A DNA stretch of 64,000 bases. Source: Brachionus manjavacas (Eukaryota > Rotifera > Eurotatoria > Ploima > Brachionidae). The translations under genes were made by a program, and so were the position numbers. Where the stretch lies: contig JAHQIY010000006.1 of assembly GCA_019054805.1 (NCBI GenBank), positions 2,790,001 through 2,854,000 of the forward strand. The letters run 5' to 3'. Positions 22,201 to 32,945 of this stretch are shown piece by piece; position 1 is the first letter of the stretch, and every line of letters begins with the position of its first letter. The notes below the pieces were generated by a model. The model was not told where the DNA came from and ran no database searches. It saw only the letters and a program-made list of their open reading frames with translations.

Positions 22201-23515
22201 GCTTAAGTATCTAAAAAAAGCTACTGTAAGAAACCCGAGGGCCTTGCGCATTCTAAATAGACTGACCAAGAACCAGTACTGTTTTCCACATTTTGTGCTC
22301 AATCATTTTCCATTGAAGATCAAAGAAGTGTTCTATGAAGCTTTTAGCAAAAGACAAATTAGTTCGAAGGCCAAAAAAAGCCTCAGAAGGTCAAAGAGCT
22401 TGAGCGGAAATCTTGACACTCAACAAACCCAAACCATTGAGAAAGAAATGAATGTTTATTTAAATTCGAACAAAGCTTTTTTTGATGCCACCTCTTTTTT
22501 TCCATCATTTCAATCAATTGAGTTCATTTTAATCAATAACTTAAAATCCCAGTGCATATCGTCTAGCGACTCAGGCTACTTGTCATTGATCTCTTTGGCC
22601 AAGCAGAAAAAGCCAGAAAAATTAGCCAGTACTTTGGTGGCACCGTTCATATTGCGCAACTCAAAAGCTTTGAGCTACATAATGATTCAGCTTAACAATT
22701 TGGACTTGGTTTTCGAGTCATTATTTGAGCAAAAATGTGACCCTAAGTCAAAATTTACATCTATTCTATGCATTCACCGTGTCCTATCTTTCATAAACTA
22801 TAAACGAGATATGAAACAAGTTAAAGATTTGTATGATCAAGCGCGTTCCAGGATAAACGAAATGCTCAGGCATTCGGACAACTCGGAACAAAGCTTGGTA
22901 ACTTTTAAATTTGAAGGAAATAGGAATATAATAGCAAGCCGAACCATCTTGCTGAATAAATCCGAATATTTTAATCTTTTGTTGAATGGTCCATTTTTGA
23001 ACTCAGACTGCGTTGAGCTGAAGGACGTGTCAGAAGAATCATTCGGAATTGTGTTGGAAATTTTAAACTCTCGCTCTCTAAACGAATTGGACAACTTTGA
23101 AGAGCGAAAGATAAATTTTGAGCAGTGTTTAGACATTGTTATGACATGCGATAGGTTTATGCTTGGTGACTTGAAGGACTTGTTCATGACTTGCATGGTC
23201 ATGAAATTTTTATCACATGGAACCGCAAGTAACTGCTTTAAACTAGCTTGGTATGTGAACAGTGATTTTTTGGCAAATGCGACCATGGATTTTGTTCTGT
23301 CTGAGTATTGCTCTGACTCGATAAATGATGAGGAAAATTTGGGTTTTAAGAAATTCTTGGAATTTTTTGACAGCATTTTGGTGAGTATTAAAGAAGCAGT
23401 GGATGGAAAAAATCACTCAAATGAAAATGGATCGCAAACACTCTCGGATTTTTTTAAAAAAACGCTTAAGTACGCCCTTAGCGAAATAATTAAGAATAAT
23501 TCTTGGAAATTTTGA
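16226..23515 (+). CDS. ARMC5: ARMC5-like armadillo-repeat and BTB protein
   Basis: Five exons fit in phase: 16226-17036, 17205-17325, 17815-17897, 18077-18146 and 20587-23515, for about 1337 aa. The N-terminal 550 residues are helical with armadillo-like repeats (FYNLSMILLSSLADLCFY, LLYKLCRDYHACRAEFGRIG, LVALCCFAHDQDSMNILL). A Ser/Pro-rich low-complexity stretch lies near residues 700-810, then another armadillo-like block (NPRALRILNRLTKNQYCFPH). The C-terminal BTB domain (about 1125-1290) includes VTFKFEGNRNIIASRTILL and YFNLLLNGPF. Armadillo repeats followed by a C-terminal BTB is the ARMC5 architecture, known as a CUL3 adaptor that controls RNA polymerase II subunit turnover; this gene is longer than the roughly 935-aa human protein. 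The exon 4 donor (GTGCAG) is weak, but its phase and the resulting helix (KTKIYASEIENCSKLVIQN) fit. Start chosen at the first in-frame ATG. Confidence 0.75.
18147..20586 (+). other. Long intron 4 of the ARMC5-like gene
   Basis: About 2.4 kb of very AT-rich sequence with no coding or transposon signal that I can support. It contrasts with the roughly 50-nt introns typical of the window; intron 1 of this gene is 168 nt and intron 3 is 179 nt. Confidence 0.55.
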
Positions 23516-23518
23516 CTT

Positions 23519-24978
23519 GTTTTATATTTAAATAATTTAGATTTAACTTAACTCGTTTTTTTTATTTATTTTTTTAAATTAATTTAAAAATGATTATTTG
23601 AGCTTTCATACTGTCTGTCTTGGTTATTTTCATTCATTAATCATCCCGTTTATAAAATATAACTATCAGTAGAAAATTGAATTTGTTCAATTTTTGTTTT
23701 AACACAGCATGGCATAACATTTAAATCTTTAACATTTAAAGATTAATTAATAAAAGTTGAAAATTCATCTTTTATTAAAATTGGAAATTTTTTGTCTTTT
23801 TAAAATATTGTAAACGTTTATAAAAGAACGCTTAACTGTCAAAACTAACGAAAGCTACTAAATAAGTATAAAATAGAAGAATTAAAGCCTCAAATTATAT
23901 TTTCAAGCAAAAATTTTAAAAAATTAGATTTTGAGATATTTTTGACAATTTCAGAAAATTAATATTATTAAATTTAATTTAGAATTTAGAAATGTATTCT
24001 CTTTATTTCTGATTTTTGACTTTTAATTGATTCTTATCTTTCTATATCTGAATACTTAACCTTTGGTTCTTCGGTCTTACGATTATTTTGTTTGAACAAT
24101 TGAATCATGAAAAATGAATCTAATTTATAAATAATAAAATAATGTTTACTTATAAAAGAACTTTAAAAAAACCATTCTCTAATATACGTAATTTTACATT
24201 ATTTCTAGTAAGATTACGTAATCTTGCGTGAATATTAGTCGGTAAGAATATGTAATTTTACTAAAAATTACGTAAGCTTACATTAATATAAGTAACTTTT
24301 AATAAAATCATTCTAGAATGCTCACCGCCAAAAAAATGAGGATTTTGGTAAGAAAAATATAAAATTGGCTTATTTTTAAAAATATTTTTTTAGTTCTATT
24401 AATAAAAAACTTCTTACTTCTTACTTAATTTTACGTTAAATAAAACAATTATTGGTAAAATTTGGTAATGAAAATATAAATAACTTAAAAATGAAAAAAA
24501 ATCCAATCGTTCTCAAAAGGACTTAAATTTAAAATTTTAATCGCAGGGAGATAAGTAAAAAAAGTCAAACTAGTTTAAAATATTTTATATAATAAAAAAT
24601 TCAGTTACAAATAAAATTTTTCTCTTAAAAAATTAAAAAAATTCACCAATATTTTTGTTGGTTCGTATTTTTTGGTCTAAAATAAGTTGAATTTAAAAAT
24701 TAATTTGAGATGATTTAAAATTGTGATGATCTTTTTTACCATAAATAATAAAGTTATGAAAAATCAGTAATTTTATTCAGTAATATTGGTGAAAGATAAA
24801 TAAATCTACAATTAAAATTGACTGCTTTTAAATTTTGAGAACTTTCACGATCAAAAAAGAAAAAAAGTTTTTTTTTTGAATAATTAAACAAGTCAGTATT
24901 TTATTCTTTAAATTTTTAAAATCAACTTAAATACTTTATTCACAAAAAAAGATGTACAATTAATTTTTGAGCAATTAA
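23519..24978. other. AT-rich intergenic stretch between convergent genes
   Basis: Lies between the 3' ends of the ARMC5-like gene and the minus-strand membrane protein gene. Apart from the TACGTAA-rich repeat at about 24165-24300, nothing is recognised. Confidence 0.45.
24165..24300. repeat. TACGTAA-rich palindromic segment, possible MITE relative
   Basis: Contains a perfect 16-bp palindrome AAGATTACGTAATCTT (24210-24225) and further TACGTAA copies in both orientations. It shares TTACGTAAGCTTACATT with the 269-bp MITE at 59501-59769, which suggests a related small inverted-repeat element, though clear ends are not seen here. Confidence 0.45.
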
Positions 24979-26433
24979 TTATTTAAAAACAAAACTTCGA
25001 TTACTACGATTAATGTTTGATTTTTTTGCTTGATTTCTATCCTTGGAATTCTCGGACATAGCATTTGAAAAGACATTTGTACAAGCCGAATGATAGTTTT
25101 TGCGTGTCACACTTGGACAAGTCCGTTTATCAAAAACATTTAGTTCATTATTAACTTTGTAATCAATTGTATAATTTAACTTGGTTCCGGATTTGTTACT
25201 AAATTCATCACATACTATATCTTGATTCAAAATATTATCACTAGGACTTCTAGATCTTGTCTTTTTCGTATACCTGCTTACATTTTCTTGACTAATTGAG
25301 TTATTGTTATTTTTGTTAAGGTTTTTTAAGTTAGTGTAGCGTTTTGATAGATCTTTTTTGTCCATGTCAAGACTATCAGTGGTGTTAATACTTGTTTTGT
25401 CACTTTCGCTATCAAAATTTTCTATATTTTCTTGTATTGATTCATTTTTATCGTTCGAAGTTGAAATAGTTTCGGATTTTTTTGCGCCACTTTCATTTTC
25501 TGTAATTTTATCACTGGAAACTTTTGACAGCTTATAGACCCAAACTGATAAACAAACAAACAATCCACAAAACAATAAAGAGACAAAGATAATGACCACA
25601 ATAATCACCAAGGTTTCGTATCGAGTCTCATTTGATTCAGGCTCAGTTTTTTTCTTCCTTTTTATTTTTTTAAATTTTACATAAAAATTTTCAAACTAAA
25701 ATTGAACTTACTTATTATTATTACATTGACAACAAAAAGTATTTATTAAATTATAAGGATCATATTGAGCATAGACATAGCAATCACTTTTGTCAACTAT
25801 TTTGCGGCAGGTTAGACAATCAAAATCTTGATCAATATATCTTTTTCCTAAATCTAATTTAAATGTTTCATTTATTTCCTTGATTATTAAATTTACAAGT
25901 AATTTTTTTTTAATTTTTTTGGCTAAATTAATTTGATTAGTAGTTGGAGGTACAAAATTAATTGTTTCCAAATGCAAAAATGAAGGCTCAGTTAAAATAG
26001 TTGTGTTGAAATTTTGAGTTGAAGATGGGGGCAAATTTGTTGTAGATTCAGTCAATGCAGTAGAGCTTTCTGTTGAAGTTGTTGTAGTTTTCGTTGGGCC
26101 AGTGGTCGAAAATTTGGTAGTTTGAGTGCTTTTCGGAAGTAATTTGGAATAAGCTGTTGGACTTACATTGTCTGATACTAAATTTTTAATATTGGCATCA
26201 AAATAATCCAAAAGCTTTCTAGCCTGCATATCATAGGAAGCATCATCTGGGCTTTGTGCTGCAGGCAAAGTGAGATAATTGAAATTTGGCAAATTTTCAT
26301 GCTCAGCGTGGTTTCGATCAAAGAAAAGTTCATGCAAGTCTCGAGGCGGACTTTTTTCAGGACTTATCAAATTGTTCATGTAGAATAAATTGCATGAAAC
26401 TTCTAAAATAAAGAAAAACAACACAAAAAGCAT
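24979..26433 (-). CDS. Type I membrane protein with mucin-like ectodomain
   Basis: Two exons (26433-25712 and 25657-24979) join in phase 2 across a 54-nt GTAAGT...AAAAG intron and encode 466 aa. A signal peptide (MLFVLFFFILEVSCNLF) opens the protein. A charged segment follows, then a Thr/Ser-rich mucin-like stretch near residues 105-145, then a small cysteine cluster (DCLTCRKIVDKSDC and FCCQC) just before the membrane. Exon 2 starts with a short basic/acidic stem and a strong membrane span (LVIIVVIIFVSLLFCGLFV). The cytoplasmic tail of about 175 residues is polar, Ser/Asn/Lys-rich, without a recognised domain. No family is recognised; an adhesion or surface-coat role is only a guess from the layout. 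Confidence 0.72.
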
Positions 26434-26541
26434 TTTTTCATATTTTATTCAATTTGAAAGCCTGAGGGGTTGAAAAAGTTAAATTGTTGAAAAATTAAAT
26501 TAATTTAATTCAATTATAGCTATTTTATTAAAAATATTCAA

Positions 26542-27247
26542 TTATTTTATCCATTCAAAGAGCTCTCTTTTTTCCAACTTTGGCCATTGATGATCGTGTT
26601 TTGTTTGCGAAATGCCAATTTTCGGATCTTGGTCAATTTTTCTGGCCAGTGGTCTTCCTCCGCCTGCACTCAGCACATCTTGGCTCGGATTTATTGTAAA
26701 CTCTGCTGTCTTTGAATAGGCGATCGGCTCGGTAGACGAAAAACTTGTAGCATATTCACTTTTTTCTACATATTTTGGTAAATTATCAAAATAATTTTTA
26801 TTATAAAAGTCTTTTCGAGTCACTGGTATTCTCTTATAGGATTCGGTGTCTATAGGTTTATTATATCGCTTTCGGTATTCGGAATAACCGGTCGATTCAA
26901 AGCTAGCTTTATCTTGAAATTTTTGCTCTCGCAACCTGTGTGCTTGAATCAAGTCATCTCTAATACTATGATTTATTTGGGAACTAGTGACCAGATTATC
27001 TGAACTTACATTACCAATTTTGTGTCTATACTCACTTAGTCCTAATTATTAAAAATTATTTAATATGAATTATTTATCAATAAGGTTCAAACAATCGTTT
27101 AATAATCATTGAAAAAAATGACACAAATAAGAGAAAACAATGTCGAAAAGTCGTAGATAGGCAAAAAATAATACCTGGGTATTTTACATTTATTCCCGCT
27201 TTGACTGCTATTAGGTCTCTTTCATTTCTGGGCTCAAGCGAAGACAT
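26542..27247 (-). CDS. Small basic protein with repeated SEYR motif (MDM1/microtubule-type, tentative)
   Basis: Exons 27247-27175 and 27041-26542 join in phase 1 across a 133-nt intron to give 190 aa. The N-terminus reads MSSLEPRNERDLIAVKAG and continues over the junction into KYPGLSEYRHKIG; a second copy, TGYSEYRKRYNKP, follows about 60 residues later. Short G-L/Y-S-E-Y-R/Q repeats occur in MDM1 and related microtubule-binding ciliary proteins, so a ciliary or centriolar role is a tentative inference. The C-terminus (HDHQWPKLEKRELFEWIK) is well formed but unfamiliar. The length is far below full MDM1, so it may be a different small axonemal protein. Confidence 0.6.
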
Positions 27248-27755
27248 TTTTTAAAATTTAAAGAAAATTTTCTAATCAAAATAAAACCTTTTTGATTCTT
27301 TTTTTTGTTTGATAATTAACAACTTAAATAGTTTCTATGTAATTTACCTTGACTTGAATCTTTAGAGTTATTTCAAAAAAAAGGAGTAGGCAAAATTAAG
27401 AAATTGTTATTTGGCTGGAGGCTTTTTTTTTGGGAAAGCAAAACATTTTAAATTTTTTGGTAGCATGAGATATGATGAAGTCATGCTAAATTATTTTCAA
27501 GCAAAATAAAATCTAATTAAGTTTAATCTTTAAATTTAACGAATTGTCAAGTTTTTTGGGAAATAATCATGTTAAAATGGATTTTTTAAGGCTTTGATTT
27601 TTCCAAATTAGAAAAATACACAAACTTTTAAAAATTATTTCTTTAATTCATAATCATGAATTTGGAAAATCATCAGAATTCTCTGAAAACTAAATACTTA
27701 ACATTTATTAAGACTAAATGTTTTTAATAAATAAATTAAAATTTAATTTTTTTTA
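27248..27755. other. AT-rich gap between two leftward genes
   Basis: No coding signal seen. It holds the 3' end of the syntaxin 18 transcript and the 5' flank of the SEYR-motif gene. Confidence 0.45.
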
Positions 27756-29188
27756 CTAATCGTTGAACCAGTCTAAAAAAAGCAATGTAAATGATAGGAC
27801 TATAATGATAAATAGTATCCATAATCGTAGGGCAGCGTTTTTCTTCATTGCCTACGTGAATTAAATGAATTAAATAAATTAAAAAAATTAAAAAGCATTC
27901 TGAACTAATTTTTACCTCTTTAATATTTTCGTTACCCAGAGCTAGATTACTGTTTGTTTCAAAAGTTGATTTTTGTATTCGGTCCACTGTTTCGACCTGA
28001 AGTTAATTTTTTAATTTGTTTATTTTTTTTAATTTCCGAAATTTTACCTGTGACACAATATTCTCTGTAAATATTTGTGTAAGACGGGATACTTCAACCA
28101 CTTGGCTTTCAATTTTTCTAAAAAATTAAAATTACCTCCATGTTTGTTTACAATCAAAGTTTTTACTTTAATTCTTCGGTTTGCATACTCAAATTATCAA
28201 AAAGCGTTTCATTCTCTTTTTCTAGCTTTAAAAAAAAATGAAAAATAGATAAAAAATTAAGAAAATTATTAACCTCTTTAAGTTCTTGCTCGGACAGTTC
28301 GCTCTCAAAATTTTTGTTTTTTTCTTCAATTTGTTCAATTTCTCGCAAAACTGATTTTGCAATTTCTTTTTTAGGAAGAGTTTCCTCTTTAAGGATTCGA
28401 GTTAGATTATTTGAACTTAATTGTGAACTTAAAATATATTTTATAAATTAATGCTGCAAATTTTATAAAAATTATTTTTTTGGAAAAAAAACCAACAAAT
28501 TTTTCATATCTATTTTTCTTTTGACCCTAACAGCTTTTTGTTCGCTGTAAATTTTGCAAACATCTAAAAAATTAAATAAAATTTTTTAGAACATTTATTT
28601 TATGAATTTAATTTACTCTTTAGATATTTTTCCAATAAATAAAATGTATTGTGCAAATGATCCTGTTTCTGTGCCGAATAAACTTCTTTTAAAGTTTTTG
28701 ATTTAAGAATTTTAATCGAATCGGCGCATTTTTTAATTATCGTCTCAGCTTTATCCTCAAAATCTTGATAAAAAATTTCATTCATCTGGTCTTCATTTTC
28801 TATTAAATAACTTTAAAAAAAATGAATAAAAACAAAATCTCTTTTAAAATTAATCTAAAAAATACTTCGTCTGAACATATAGATTCTTGTTTTCGCTAAG
28901 AAACTTTTTCAAAATGGTTATGTTGCCAATCTGAAAATAACAAAAAAATACCAAAAAAATTTGAAAAATAAATTGATTATTTAAACAAAATTGAATGAAA
29001 TTTTTTCAAAAAAATTAAGAATTGATTACAATATTTTTTGCTTCCGTAGAAAAGCCATCCTTCTGCTTTTTGGTCTTGTCAGTTTTTTTAAGCAGTTGTT
29101 CATTCAAAATTTTTGTTTTGTCGTCACCGGAGTTCAAGCGTATCGCTTTAACATTATCTTTAAATTGGCTGCTTAAATCAATTGCCAT
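27756..29188 (-). CDS. STX18: Syntaxin 18 (ER Qa-SNARE, Ufe1 homologue)
   Basis: Nine short exons fit in phase throughout: 29188-29030, 28930-28866, 28810-28617, 28563-28497, 28427-28274, 28225-28167, 28117-28048, 27996-27916 and 27851-27756, for 314 aa (human about 335). The start MAIDLSSQFKDNVKAIRLNS and the segment NVCKIYSEQKAVRVKRKID match syntaxin 18. Near the C-terminus the SNARE helix contains SQVVEVSRLTQIFTENIVSQ, then DRIQKSTFETNSNLALGNEN, and the protein ends with a tail anchor (LWILFIIIVLSFTLLFLDWF) plus Asn-Asp. The last exon must be read in a frame different from the open stretch that runs through the preceding intron; only this choice yields the anchor. Syntaxin 18 forms the ER t-SNARE with Sec20, Use1 and Sec22 for Golgi-to-ER fusion. 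Introns are mostly 45-100 nt. Confidence 0.93.
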
Positions 29189-29341
29189 TTTTGAACTTTT
29201 TTAATTTTTGAATTTCAAAAACACTACACGTCAAATTATTATTTTTAAAAGTAAAGCAAATTTTTCTTTCATAATTCTCTCTTTATGCTAAGATATTTGA
29301 TAAGAAAAAAAAATTACAGTCGAAACAAAGTCTAGCTGAAT
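29189..29341. promoter_or_regulatory. Shared divergent promoter interval, STX18 / MLYCD
   Basis: Only 153 bp separate the two start codons on opposite strands, so promoters and 5' leaders of both genes must lie here or overlap. A TTACAG acceptor-like site 20 bp before the decarboxylase ATG could be a cis or spliced-leader trans-splice site. No TATA element stands out in the AT-rich background. Confidence 0.55.
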
Positions 29342-30966
29342 ATGCCTAGTTGGAAAAACCTGCGTACAACTGTGAAGGAAATTATTGATTTGGGCTCTAA
29401 GTCAGCAACTTTAGCAGATCCAAAATCCAGTCTTTTTTGTCAGCAATTTTTGAATCAAGCTCCTAATGATCGCAGCGAATTGATTAAGTTTATTTGCTCA
29501 GATCATGGACTTAAAACTGATCGACTCTACCATTCGGTAAAATCATAACTCAATTTAGACATTTCATGAAAATTTTCTTTTAGATAAATTTTTTGACAAA
29601 TTCCAGTAAAAATTTGAACGATTTTAGCAGAAATTTTAGACTTGGTAATTATGACAAATTGTCCACGAGCATTAGGCCAGAATATTACAATTTATTCCAA
29701 AATTTGGCCCGAGTAAAAGAAGGTGTGAGCACTTTAGTAAAATTGAGAGCGGATTTATTAAAAATATTAGGACAAAAATGTAGGCTGTGAATGTTTTTGG
29801 TAATTAAAACAAGAAAAATTAATTTTTTTAAGATGAATTAAATACCAAGCTAGAAGAAGATTTAAAAATAATGAATTTCATTCTTAAGAATATGCTTGTA
29901 CTTTGGTTCTCAACAGGGCTTTTGAACATTCAAAGAATCGATTGGAAATCTCCAACTATTTTAGGTATTTTATTAAATAAAAAATTTAAATGAATAAAAA
30001 GATATTTTTAATTTTCATTTAGTTGAAAAGGTAGCTCAGTATGAGAGTGTTCATCAAATTAAGACCTTAACTGACTTGAAAAATCGTCTTGGCTCTACAA
30101 GAAGATGTTTTATTTATACTCATTCAACAATGCCCTATGAGCCTTTGGTCATACTTCATATAGCTTTGACAAATTCTGTAAGTTCCAATATTGGTGATTT
30201 GATAAAGCGATACAAAACTGCTGCAGACGAAGCCAAAAAAGAGTTCGATGCAGCCAAGTGTACCAATGCGATATTCTATTCAATAAATTCGTGCCAAAAA
30301 GGTCTTCAGCAAGTAGATCTAGGGAATTCGTTGATTAAAAGTTGTGTTCGTTTGTTACTCGAGGAACTTCCTAATTTGAAGAATTTTCACACTTTATCTC
30401 CTATACCTAAATTTAAAGAATGGCTTGATTTGAAAATTGCCCTCAGAATCGAGAACAAAAGTGATTTTTTCCATATGGACAAGTGCTTCAAACAGGATGA
30501 AATTGATTTTTTAAATGAACACTTTAAAACCAATGATTTTACACAATTAGTTTGTCAAATTAAAGATTACATTAATTCTTCTAAATTTAAAAAAGCAGTT
30601 GAAAATTTTGATACTGAAATTAATGAGTTTAGGATAAAAGACAATGATTATAGACTTGATTCGATCTTGGTTGGATTTTTGACCAAAGCATGCTCGTTTT
30701 ATTTGTTTTTTGAAAAAAAAAATGGATATGCTTTTAATTCGGTGACAAATTTTCATATAAAAAATGGTGCCCAAATTTATAGACTAAATTTCGGTGCTGA
30801 TCAAACTGATAACGGATGGACATCTTCATATTCGATGATGGTGAACTATGGCTATAATTTGAATGACTTGGATTATAATTGTGTCAACTATTTAACTACA
30901 AAATCAATCAAAATATCTGAATTTTTCGAAAAGAATTTAATTAATTTTAACCTATCTAAAATTTAA
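29342..30966 (+). CDS. MLYCD: Malonyl-CoA decarboxylase
   Basis: Four exons fit: 29342-29536, 29584-29779, 29833-29964 and 30023-30966, giving 488 aa against about 493 in human. The enzyme converts malonyl-CoA to acetyl-CoA and CO2, relieving the malonyl-CoA brake on mitochondrial fatty-acid import. The first 190 residues form the helical oligomerisation domain (FSTGLLNIQRIDWKSP at its end). The GNAT-fold catalytic domain shows RRCFIYTHSTMPYEPLVILH, NAIFYSINSCQKGLQQVDLG and LSPIPKFKEWL. Near the end, NFHIKNGAQIYRLNF carries the His in the position of the family catalytic His. The last three residues are Ser-Lys-Ile, where vertebrate enzymes end Ser-Lys-Leu (peroxisomal targeting signal 1). 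The N-terminus (MPSWKNLRTTVKEI) could be a weak mitochondrial presequence. Confidence 0.93.
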
Positions 30967-31091
30967 GAAATTTGAAAAAAAAAACGCAAAATTTTCTTAA
31001 GAAGTTCAATAAATAATAATTTTAAATTAAAATTTTTATTAATAAAGCTTTATTTTTTCTAATAAATGGCTACAAATTAATTTAGTATCTG

Positions 31092-31731
31092 CAGCGGTTC
31101 TAATAAAAACGTAACGCAAGCGATCCGGCCGGCCGGCCAACGGTAACTTTGGCGTCCCAACACGTCCGCCCCGTCCGACCTTACTAGCCGGCCGACCTGA
31201 GCGACCTTGCCGGCCGGCTTTTGGTTTAATGAAAGATTTTTTTTACCCTTCTTTAATTTAGCAGGACAAATAAAATTGATTATAAAAAAAAAAGTTTTTT
31301 GTATTAAGCTTTAAAACTAAAAAGCAAGCATTAAAAGTAAAATTCGTATTTTTTTCTTCTGTAATCTAAATACTTTTAAACACATAGATATAATTTTTAA
31401 AATTTATGAATTATTGAGAATTCAACACAAATTAATTGATAAAGATTTGAAAAAATTTTTATGAGGTCGCTTTAATAAAAGCTTAGTTGGTCTAAAATAA
31501 AACAAAATCTGATGATCAGGAGAATAATTGACGGCTAAGTTAAAAAAATATAGTTCAGTAAAAAAATTAGATAGTCAGTATTTGATGATTATTTTATTTA
31601 TCTCTTAGGGTAGGCCGGCAAGGTCGCTCAGGTCGGCCGGTTCGGAGCCGCAAACAGGCCGGGACGGACGGCCGCGCTGGTCGTTGTTTGGTCGCGGCTT
31701 TTTTTGCGTTACGTTTTTATTAAAACCGCTG
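31092..31731. mobile_element. GC-rich 640-bp terminal-inverted-repeat element
   Basis: Outer ends are 28-bp inverted repeats with one mismatch (31092-31119 and 31704-31731) starting CAGCGGTT. Further in, a second perfect inverted pair of 28 bp (31188-31215 and 31613-31640, built of GGCCGGC and AGGTCGCTCAGGTCGG) shows that the arms extend to about 120 bp each. The arms are extremely GC-rich, dominated by CCGGCC words, while the roughly 400-bp centre is as AT-rich as the genome. No transposase is encoded, so this is a non-autonomous element. No clean target duplication is seen (TG on the left, TA on the right). Confidence 0.82.
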
Positions 31732-31837
31732 TAAATGAATGATTCTATTGTCTAAAAAATAAAAAATAAAAAAAGAATCTAACTTATTTTATTAATTCCT
31801 TTTTTTTTTATTTAAGTATCAAACGTTCGTTCTTTAC

Positions 31838-32250
31838 TAAAACTAAGATATGATACTCCCTCCAACATATTATATCATGAGGCATATAATAAATATAATA
31901 AATGTTAGGATAGGACTGAGCCTCTCTGTTTCATTAGTTGTTAGACTGGTGGAAGAATATAACAAAGGTTTCGAATCAAGATATATCGAGTACCCAACCT
32001 CATTGTGTAATTGCTACCTTAAAATTTCTTCTTTATTTTCCTTAACTCCAAAATATTTTACCATGTCATTATTACCTGTCGCATTCTTTTTTTATATTTT
32101 TCTTCTTTTTTTTTACATTATATTTACTTAATATTTTTGATTTTTCTTTTAAATTTTATTTAATTTTACTTTTGATTTTTTAATTTTAATTTTTATTCTG
32201 AAGGATCTTTTGCAGAATTATATTAATCTTTTACAGAAAACAAATTAATA
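31838..32250 (+). mobile_element. Jockey-like LINE 3' fragment with internal deletion
   Basis: Matches the end of the LINE copies at 14470-14900 and 37960-38400: AAGATATGATACTCCCTCCA, then a jump to ATAGGACTGAGCC, TCATTAGTTGTTAGACTGGT and the TTGTGTAATTGCTACCTTA block. It closes with TATTCTGAAGGATCTTTTGC and an ACAAATTAATAA tail. About 100 bp present in the sister copies are missing or scrambled between 31880 and 31905. Confidence 0.75.
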
Positions 32251-32299
32251 ATTAGATTCTCTTTCGTGATTGTTGACCTCGATGTTATTGCTGGTCATG

Positions 32300-32540
32300 C
32301 TACCTTACGTCGCCCTTAAGGTGCAAATTGAAGGGCTCTTTTTGGTATCCGTGTTCTTTCATTCTAAGTACATGTCCGAGCCATCGCAGTCTTTTTTTCT
32401 TAATGCATTGATTTAATAGCTCTGAATTTGTTCTTCTGTATAGGTCTGCATTCGACAATGTCTCAGGCCAGTGAATCCCGAGAATCCTTCGAAAGCTTCC
32501 GGTGTGGAAGGTACAAAGACTTTTCACCACTGCCTCTTGG
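32300..32540 (-). mobile_element. RTE-like LINE C-terminal fragment
   Basis: Minus-strand reading gives SFRRILGIHWPETLSNADLY followed by RLRWLGHVLRMKEHGYQKEP, the typical C-terminal end of RTE/L2-type endonuclease-reverse-transcriptase proteins. It is a different family from the Jockey-like and CR1-like pieces elsewhere in the window. Confidence 0.7.
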
Positions 32541-32617
32541 TAAAATCAAATGCTTGAAATAAGGCATAGTATTTAGACCTCTTGAATTTTTAGAACCGAT
32601 CATTTCATTCATTTCAT

Positions 32618-32945
32618 CATCAGTATCTTGACCTTGAGTTGCTTGATAAGCTGGAATGAGTATAGAAGTATTATTTATAAATAAAATATAAATAAATAAA
32701 GAATAACAATTTTTATATAAACACTTTTAAATACAAACCCTTCATATTTTAAAAATTAATGAAACATATTGAATTACTAGTTAATTTTAATTTGCTTTCT
32801 GTCGAAATCTTTTGATCAATCTTTATAAATTATCATGCCATTTTTTAGCCTGAACTGTGTCAATTGACTCTTTATTTTTTCGAGGTCTGCCACGCTTTTG
32901 TCATCAGTATCTTGACTATGAGTTACTTGATAAACTGGAACTAGG
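32618..32945 (-). repeat. Diverged direct duplication around TCATCAGTATCTTGAC
   Basis: About 40 bp at 32618-32658 recur in diverged form at 32903-32945: ATCAGTATCTTGAC followed by a TGAGTT(G/A)CTTGATAA core and a (G/A)CTGGAA end. On the minus strand both encode similar peptides (PAYQATQGQDTDDE and PVYQVTHSQDTDDK). This may be two copies of an unrecognised mobile or coding remnant. Confidence 0.45.

Noticed and set aside
22837-23376. 179-codon minus-strand frame inside the ARMC5-like gene
   Set aside because: It overlaps the BTB-coding region, which is convincingly coded on the plus strand.
27756-27987. Open frame running from the syntaxin 18 penultimate exon through its last intron
   Set aside because: Read straight through it gives a nonsense C-terminus; removing the GTAAAA...GTAG intron shifts the frame and yields the conserved tail anchor.
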